A stretch of 29,244 nt of DNA from DRPN01 sp964383915 (lineage in GTDB: Bacteria; Bacteroidota; Bacteroidia; Bacteroidales; VadinHA17): the NCBI GenBank assembly GCA_964383915.1, contig CAYLJE010000022.1:1-29244 (forward strand). Reading direction: 5' to 3'. How positions within the stretch are numbered: the first letter of the stretch is position 1; each line of letters opens with the position of its first letter. Positions 24,539 through 29,244 of the stretch are shown piece after piece. Made by a program: the position numbers and the translations under genes. The notes beneath the pieces were generated by a model. It was given only the letters and a program-made list of their open reading frames with translations. It had not been told where the DNA came from and did no database searches.

Positions 24539-25468
24539 ATGGATATACAGGTAGAAAACATTACAAAAAGTTATGGCATCCAGAAAGCAGTGGACAGGAT
24601 CAGTTTCCATGTAAAAACGGGTGAAGTTCTGGGTTTTCTTGGTCCAAACGGAGCTGGTAAAACCACAACCATGAAGATGATCACCAATTATTTGCTTCCT
24701 GAAAACGGAAATATTTACATCGGAGGAAGGTCCATGACTGAATATGCCAATGAGTTGAAAAGACATATTGGTTATCTCCCGGAAAACAATCCCCTGTATC
24801 CCGAAATGCCGGTGATTGATTATCTTCAGTTCAGTGCTGAGATATTGGGGATACAGAAAGATAAGATCCCTGAAAGAATTCGTGAAATGGTCCGTGTATG
24901 TGGTTTAAATGAGGAAAAACATAAAAAGATCAATGAGCTTTCCAAAGGATACAGACAACGGGTAGGGCTGGCCCAGGCCATGATTCATGACCCTGACATC
25001 CTGATCCTGGATGAACCCACCTCCGGACTGGACCCGAATCAGATTGTAGAAATAAGAAAACTGATCCGGCAACTGGGGAAAGAAAAAACGGTCATTCTGA
25101 GTACGCATATCTTACAAGAAGTAGAAGCTACCTGTGACCGGATTCTGATTATCAATAAAGGTCAGATTGTTGCAGACGGAACAACCGAAAGTCTGTCGAA
25201 ACAGATACAGGGACAGGAACTGTTGCACGCGAAGATTGAAGACGGCGACCCCAATGAAATATATAAAGCACTGCAAGACCTGTCGGCTACTTCACTGGTG
25301 GATTTTACCGACCGTCAGAAGAATAGGTTTGAGATTCAGAGCAAACCCGGTATGAGCTCAAAAAGAGAAATTTTTAAACTATGTGTCGATCATGGATGGG
25401 TATTAACAGAAATGACACCGGTGGAAACCAAACTGGAAGACATCTTCAGGGAACTCACCATGAATTAA
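24539..25468 (+). CDS. gldA: ABC transporter ATPase, GldA
   Basis: This 309-residue ATP-binding subunit has Walker A GPNGAGKTT (35-43), signature LSKGYRQR (134-141), Walker B ILILDEPTSGLDP (154-166) and H-loop STHIL. The LSKGY form and the 70-residue C-terminal extension match GldA of Flavobacterium, which energises the GldAFG ABC-2 complex. That complex was linked to gliding motility, but homologues occur in many non-gliding Bacteroidales, where the role is unknown. gldF follows after 22 bases, gldG after that. No other gliding genes are in the window. Confidence 0.94.
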   Translation: MDIQVENITKSYGIQKAVDRISFHVKTGEVLGFLGPNGAGKTTTMKMITNYLLPENGNIYIGGRSMTEYANELKRHIGYLPENNPLYPEMPVIDYLQFSAEILGIQKDKIPERIREMVRVCGLNEEKHKKINELSKGYRQRVGLAQAMIHDPDILILDEPTSGLDPNQIVEIRKLIRQLGKEKTVILSTHILQEVEATCDRILIINKGQIVADGTTESLSKQIQGQELLHAKIEDGDPNEIYKALQDLSATSLVDFTDRQKNRFEIQSKPGMSSKREIFKLCVDHGWVLTEMTPVETKLEDIFRELTMN

Positions 25469-25490
25469 TAACTGAAAAAATATACGAAAT

Positions 25491-26210
25491 ATGAAAACAA
25501 CATGGATCATAACAAAAAGAGAACTCAACTCATATTTTGACTCACTGACAGCTTATGTTTTGCTGATATTATTTTTAGGTTTCAGTGGATTGTTTACCTG
25601 GATACTTGGCAATGACATCTTTATGACAGGCCAGGCGAGTCTGCGTTCGTTCTTCGGGGTCTCTTTTTGGACCCTTTTTATCTTTATCCCGGCACTGACC
25701 ATGCGTCTGATCGCTGAAGAAAATCACTCGGGAACCATCGAATTGCTGTTGACAAAGCCTGTGACAGACCGACAGCTTGTGTTGGGGAAGTTTCTGGCAG
25801 CCAATCTTTTGGTTATCATTGCGCTGGCATTTACCTTTCCTTACGTAATTACAGTTGCGAGCATTGGAAATCTGGATCTGGGGGCTGTCTTCTGCGGTTA
25901 TCTTGGATTGATTCTTTTGAGTGCAGTCTATATCAGCATTGGCATTTATGCCAGTAGTATTACCTCAAACCAGATTGTAGCTTTCCTGATAGCCATTTTT
26001 ATCGGATTGTTTTTTCAGATTATCTTCGATATGCTGGCACGTACTTTCAGTGGCCTTACCGGACAGGTTTTTAATTTTCTCAGTATATCTACTCATTTTG
26101 AGAGTATGTCCCGTGGTGTGGTGGATACAAAAGACCTGATTTATTTGCTATCTCTTATGGTGCTGGCCTTGAAAATGGCAGAAGACGCTCTTGCCAAACG
26201 AAATCTCTAA
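25491..26210 (+). CDS. gldF: ABC-2 type permease, GldF
   Basis: This 239-residue membrane subunit has six hydrophobic segments and typical ABC-2 features: an amphipathic start MKTTWIITKRELNSYFDS, then a coupling region EENHSGTIELLLTKPVTDRQ between helices 2 and 3. That region is the hallmark of GldF-like permeases. It should form the channel with GldA bound on the cytoplasmic side. The length is normal. It is 22 bases after gldA and 18 before gldG. Confidence 0.93.
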   Translation: MKTTWIITKRELNSYFDSLTAYVLLILFLGFSGLFTWILGNDIFMTGQASLRSFFGVSFWTLFIFIPALTMRLIAEENHSGTIELLLTKPVTDRQLVLGKFLAANLLVIIALAFTFPYVITVASIGNLDLGAVFCGYLGLILLSAVYISIGIYASSITSNQIVAFLIAIFIGLFFQIIFDMLARTFSGLTGQVFNFLSISTHFESMSRGVVDTKDLIYLLSLMVLALKMAEDALAKRNL

Positions 26211-26228
26211 CCAAAAGAATTACATATC

Positions 26229-27737
26229 ATGAAAAGAAAGAATATTTATCTGATTACGTTGTTGATTGCTGCTATCCTGCTGATTCTGAATTTAATCTCA
26301 GACAAGTTGTTTTACCGGCTGGATTTGACAGAAGACCATTCATATACTTTAAGTAATGCGACCAAAAATATACTAAAAAACCTACAGGAACCGGTAACGG
26401 TGACCGCTTACTTTTCAAAAGATCTTCCTCCATCTGTTGCTGAAACAAGAAGGGACTTCAAGGACATGTTGATTGAGTATTCCAACAAAGCAAAAGGAAT
26501 GTTGGTCTATGAGTTCATTAACCCGAATGAAAACAATGCCAAAGAACAGGAAGCTTTAAAAAGTGGTATTCGACCGGTAATGATCAATGTGCGGGAAAAA
26601 GACCAGATGAAGCAGCAGAAAGCATATCTGGGAGCTGTTATTTCGATGGGTGACAGGAAAGAGGTGATTCCGTTTTTTCAGCCGGGAGGACCCCTCGAGT
26701 ATGCTTTGTCATCCGCCATTAAAAAACTTTCTGTGGTTAATAAACCAAAGATTGGTATTCTTCAGGGGTATGACTGTCCTTTGCTCTCTGATGACCTTAG
26801 CCAGGTCCGGCAAGGATTGAGTGTATTATACAACGTCCTGCCCCTGCGCTTAACAGATACAACGGATATCCCTGCCGATATGCACACAGTGGCCATCGTC
26901 AGACCCAAAGACAGTATCCCTGCTTTTGTGTTTAGCAAGCTGGATCAGTTTCTGGCAAGGGGAGGCAATCTCTTTGTAGCTGTTAACAGGGTAGATGGTA
27001 ACTTCAAGAATGCATACGGCAGTGTCCTGAATACCGGTCTGGAATCCTGGTTGCTGAGTAAAGGAATACGGGTCGAACCTGTTTTTGTTACCGATGCGAA
27101 ATGTGGAGCGGTGACTGTTCAGCAACAGCAGGGATTTTTCCGCATTTCTTCCAACGTGTCTTTTCCTTACTTGCCTGTTATCAGTAATTTTGCTGATCAT
27201 CCGATAACCAAAGGACTGGAAGCTGTTATTATGGAGTTTGCCAGTCCGATAGAATATACCGGTGACTCGACCAAAACATTTACTCCCCTTGCTTTTACTT
27301 CTGAGAAATCGGGGACAGAACCTGCGCCGGCTTTTTTTAATATTGAAAAAAAATGGACACAACAGGATTTTCCTAAAAAACACCTGACGGTAGCAGCACT
27401 GCTGAAAGGAAAGTTTGGAGGAAAAACACCGGCAAGAATAGTTGTGGTAGGGGATGGAGATTTTCCGGTAAACCGTGGTCAACAGCAGCTTAATAAAGAT
27501 AATGTTAACTTTATGGTAAACGCTATTGATTTTTTGTCTGATGATACAGGACTGATAGAGCTCCGTACACGCGGAATCACAGCACGCCCGTTAAAAGAAT
27601 TGAGTGATGGTACAAAATTGATATTAAAATATCTGAATTTTTTGCTTCCGATCATTCTGGTTCTGTTGTATGGACTGTATCGTTATGAAAGGAATCGTAA
27701 GATAAGATTGCAACGTCTGGAAGAAGATTATTCTTAA
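26229..27737 (+). CDS. gldG: GldG-like auxiliary ABC transporter protein
   Basis: This 502-residue protein has one N-terminal membrane helix (about 6-26), a large periplasmic part with the motif RLDLTEDHSYTLSNATKNIL typical of GldG/ABC-auxiliary proteins, and a C-terminal helix (about 470-488) followed by a basic cytoplasmic tail. The inner domain has a Rossmann-like layout (KIGILQGYD, VAIVRPKDSIP, GGNLFVAVNRVDG) without obvious catalytic residues. In Flavobacterium GldG works with GldA and GldF. It is shorter than fused GldFG proteins and remains a separate gene here. Confidence 0.92.
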   Translation: MKRKNIYLITLLIAAILLILNLISDKLFYRLDLTEDHSYTLSNATKNILKNLQEPVTVTAYFSKDLPPSVAETRRDFKDMLIEYSNKAKGMLVYEFINPNENNAKEQEALKSGIRPVMINVREKDQMKQQKAYLGAVISMGDRKEVIPFFQPGGPLEYALSSAIKKLSVVNKPKIGILQGYDCPLLSDDLSQVRQGLSVLYNVLPLRLTDTTDIPADMHTVAIVRPKDSIPAFVFSKLDQFLARGGNLFVAVNRVDGNFKNAYGSVLNTGLESWLLSKGIRVEPVFVTDAKCGAVTVQQQQGFFRISSNVSFPYLPVISNFADHPITKGLEAVIMEFASPIEYTGDSTKTFTPLAFTSEKSGTEPAPAFFNIEKKWTQQDFPKKHLTVAALLKGKFGGKTPARIVVVGDGDFPVNRGQQQLNKDNVNFMVNAIDFLSDDTGLIELRTRGITARPLKELSDGTKLILKYLNFLLPIILVLLYGLYRYERNRKIRLQRLEEDYS

Positions 27738-27771
27738 TCAATCATGTTAAACTCTTAAAAATAAGAAGAAA

Positions 27772-28767
27772 ATGGCGAAGAAATCAAACAATACACGGAC
27801 ATTGGTAATTGTTCTTATTGTCTTACTGGGCATTTTTTTTCTGCTGCAGATAAGAACAAATAAAAAAGAAAGTACGTTAAAAAGAGATTTGGTGAGTATT
27901 GATACTGCAAATGTGACTTCTATTTATTTATATCCCCAGACAGAAAAAGGAAAAGAACTGGCCTTTGCTAAAACGGATAAGGGTTGGCGTATTAAGGAAG
28001 GAAAAAAAGAAGCACCTGTTGAAAGGGCTACTATCCGCAATATTTTGGCCTCAACCCTTCATATACGTCCGAAACAACTGGCAGCGGTGGGTGAGTCATC
28101 CTGGAAAAAGTATGATGTTACGGATTCACTCGCTACCCGGTTGAAGATCATGGAGGGATCCAAAAAAACGCTGGATCTGTATATAGGAAAGTTTAGTGTA
28201 AGCAGGGGAACGCAAAATAGCTATCCCAATTATGGGGGGGGTGTTTCCGGCGTTTCTTATGTACGTTCTGCCGGGGGGAAGGCCGTATATGCAGTCGATG
28301 GTTTTCTGAGCATGACCTATAACCAGGGTTTTAATGCTTGGCGTAACCATAATTTTATGGTATTACATAAGGATGATATTGACAAAATCACATTTACCTA
28401 TCCTGCTGATACCGGGTTTGTGGCAGTGAAGGACTCAACATCACACTGGTCATTGGGAAGTGAACCTGCCGATTCTGCAAAGATAGCCGGTTATCTTAGC
28501 AAACTTTTATACCGGAGATATTCAAATTTTGTAGATGATTATGTTCCCCCGGAACAATCAGATTATCAGATCATGATTGAAGGAAAAAATATGACTCCCC
28601 TTGTAGTCAAGGCTTTCAGGGATGACAAATACCATTTTGTCATGCATTCAAGTCAGAATCCCGAAACCTATTTTGCCGATAAAGACAGTACCGTTTTTAA
28701 AATGTTATTTATACCTAAAAATAAACTTTCAGGAAAAAAGACTTGTATTTATCTGAATAAAAATTAA
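27772..28767 (+). CDS. DUF4340 domain membrane-anchored periplasmic protein
   Basis: This 331-residue protein has a single N-terminal helix (TLVIVLIVLLGIFFLLQI, about 10-27) and a periplasmic domain with a repeated pattern: ITSIYLY-like strands and conserved DLYIGKFSVSRGTQNSY and WRNHNFMVLHKDDIDKI segments, as in DUF4340 proteins. Its function is not known. Members often follow gldG or ABC-2 auxiliary genes, so it may be a fourth subunit of this transporter. It comes 34 bases after gldG and carries no motifs for catalysis. Confidence 0.85.
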   Translation: MAKKSNNTRTLVIVLIVLLGIFFLLQIRTNKKESTLKRDLVSIDTANVTSIYLYPQTEKGKELAFAKTDKGWRIKEGKKEAPVERATIRNILASTLHIRPKQLAAVGESSWKKYDVTDSLATRLKIMEGSKKTLDLYIGKFSVSRGTQNSYPNYGGGVSGVSYVRSAGGKAVYAVDGFLSMTYNQGFNAWRNHNFMVLHKDDIDKITFTYPADTGFVAVKDSTSHWSLGSEPADSAKIAGYLSKLLYRRYSNFVDDYVPPEQSDYQIMIEGKNMTPLVVKAFRDDKYHFVMHSSQNPETYFADKDSTVFKMLFIPKNKLSGKKTCIYLNKN

Positions 28768-28789
28768 GATTTTATTTTGTTTTTTTCAC

Positions 28790-28819
28790 TTTGCAGAACA
28801 AGAAATATCGTTTTCTTTG
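28790..28819 (+). promoter_or_regulatory. Promoter for the TolC-family gene
   Basis: TTTG (28790-28793), an 18-base spacer, then TTTCTTTG (28812-28819), one mismatch from TAnnTTTG. The predicted start is near 28826, about 24 bases before the GTG start. This suggests that the outer-membrane gene begins a new transcription unit. Confidence 0.5.
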
Positions 28820-28849
28820 TAAATGAATTATGATTATGATCTGTAATTT

Positions 28850-29244
28850 GTGAAACGAATAAATCTTTTTGAGATAATAGTAGTTCTTTTCATTGTTTTT
28901 CTGCTGCCGTTACAGGCTTTATCGCAGAAGGAGCGTGTGTTTACATTGGTACAGTGTATTGACAGTGTCCGTAAATACAGTTATTTGTTGCAGGCCGGTA
29001 AATACAGTACCGAAGCGGCTAAGAAGAACCTTCAGATAAGTCATACCCGTGCCCTGCCTTATATATCCGGCGAACTGTCGATGGAAGACCGGCTGTTAAA
29101 ACCATATAACTTCAGTCAGCAATGGGCGATGGTTCATGCTGACTGGTCATTGGGGGACTTTATCAAAAAAACGGATCAGGTTGCTCGTCAGGGGTCACTT
29201 TATCTTTTTGTGGAATATTTAATTTTAAGCATATATTTTCAAGC
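28850..29244 (+). CDS. TolC-family outer-membrane efflux protein, 5' part only
   Basis: The frame opens at GTG 28850, directly after an in-frame TAA (28844), so no upstream ATG is possible. It gives a signal peptide (MKRINLFEIIVVLFIVF then LLPLQALSQ). The mature start resembles Bacteroidota TolC proteins: TLVQCIDSVRKYSYLLQAGK, AAKKNLQISHTRALPYISGE, then HADWSLGDFIKKTDQVARQ. TolC forms the outer-membrane channel of efflux and secretion systems. The last 18 codons before the window edge look less like the family and are more AT rich. Partner adaptor and pump genes would be beyond the edge. Confidence 0.75.
   Translation, partial: MKRINLFEIIVVLFIVFLLPLQALSQKERVFTLVQCIDSVRKYSYLLQAGKYSTEAAKKNLQISHTRALPYISGELSMEDRLLKPYNFSQQWAMVHADWSLGDFIKKTDQVARQGSLYLFVEYLILSIYFQ

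Noticed and set aside
26850..27482. 210-codon open frame on the minus strand
   Set aside because: It lies fully inside gldG, has Cys/Arg/Lys-rich composition unlike real proteins, and shows no family motif; it is an antisense shadow.

Overview
The window looks like a chromosomal segment of a Bacteroidota bacterium, most likely order Bacteroidales; the genus cannot be fixed from sequence alone. The evidence is: a gldA-gldF-gldG ABC system, GH2 and GH97 lipoprotein glycosidases, a Bacteroidota-style phosphosulfolactate synthase homologue, AT-rich spacers, generally weak Shine-Dalgarno sequences, and repeated upstream matches to the Bacteroidota promoter (TTTG, about 19 bases, TAnnTTTG). One 100-base run of N (8453-8552) marks a scaffold join. 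The left edge cuts a tRNA-Arg gene and the right edge cuts a TolC-family gene.

Layout. 1-1840: tRNA-Arg(TCT) on the minus strand, a secreted beta-barrel-like protein, and a convergent TonB-like protein whose 3' end overlaps it. 1984-3966: an AEC-family permease and folD. 4040-6230: a TPR protein followed one base later by a phosphosulfolactate synthase homologue. 6327-8420: a coupled run of DUF368/PopT-type lipid-carrier translocase, aroE and a YgbA-like cysteine-rich protein, with start and stop codons overlapping. After the N gap, 8609-12845: a secreted alpha/beta hydrolase, an MFS transporter and a GH2 lipoprotein.

12852-17750 is minus strand. It holds a phosphofructokinase with an unusual donor-site motif, then a separate tight operon read from right to left: phosphohexomutase, PfkB-family sugar kinase, APH/ThrB-like kinase, and possibly a 41-residue small protein. 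17970-18785: an MscS channel whose stop codon falls inside the conserved C-terminal motif, with coding sense continuing in the same frame for ten more codons. 18855-21738 (minus): Xaa-Pro aminopeptidase and XerD-type recombinase. 21812-24250: aroQ and a GH97 lipoprotein.

24539-29244: gldA, gldF, gldG and a DUF4340 membrane-anchored protein in one unit, then the start of a TolC-family outer-membrane gene behind its own promoter.

Most of the window is core metabolism and envelope biology. I did not see a phage, CRISPR array, restriction system, or complete mobile element. The points most worth a second look are the interrupted MscS gene, the three-kinase/mutase operon, the GldAFG-DUF4340-TolC layout, the orphan ComA homologue, and the abrupt change of sequence character in the last 54 bases.
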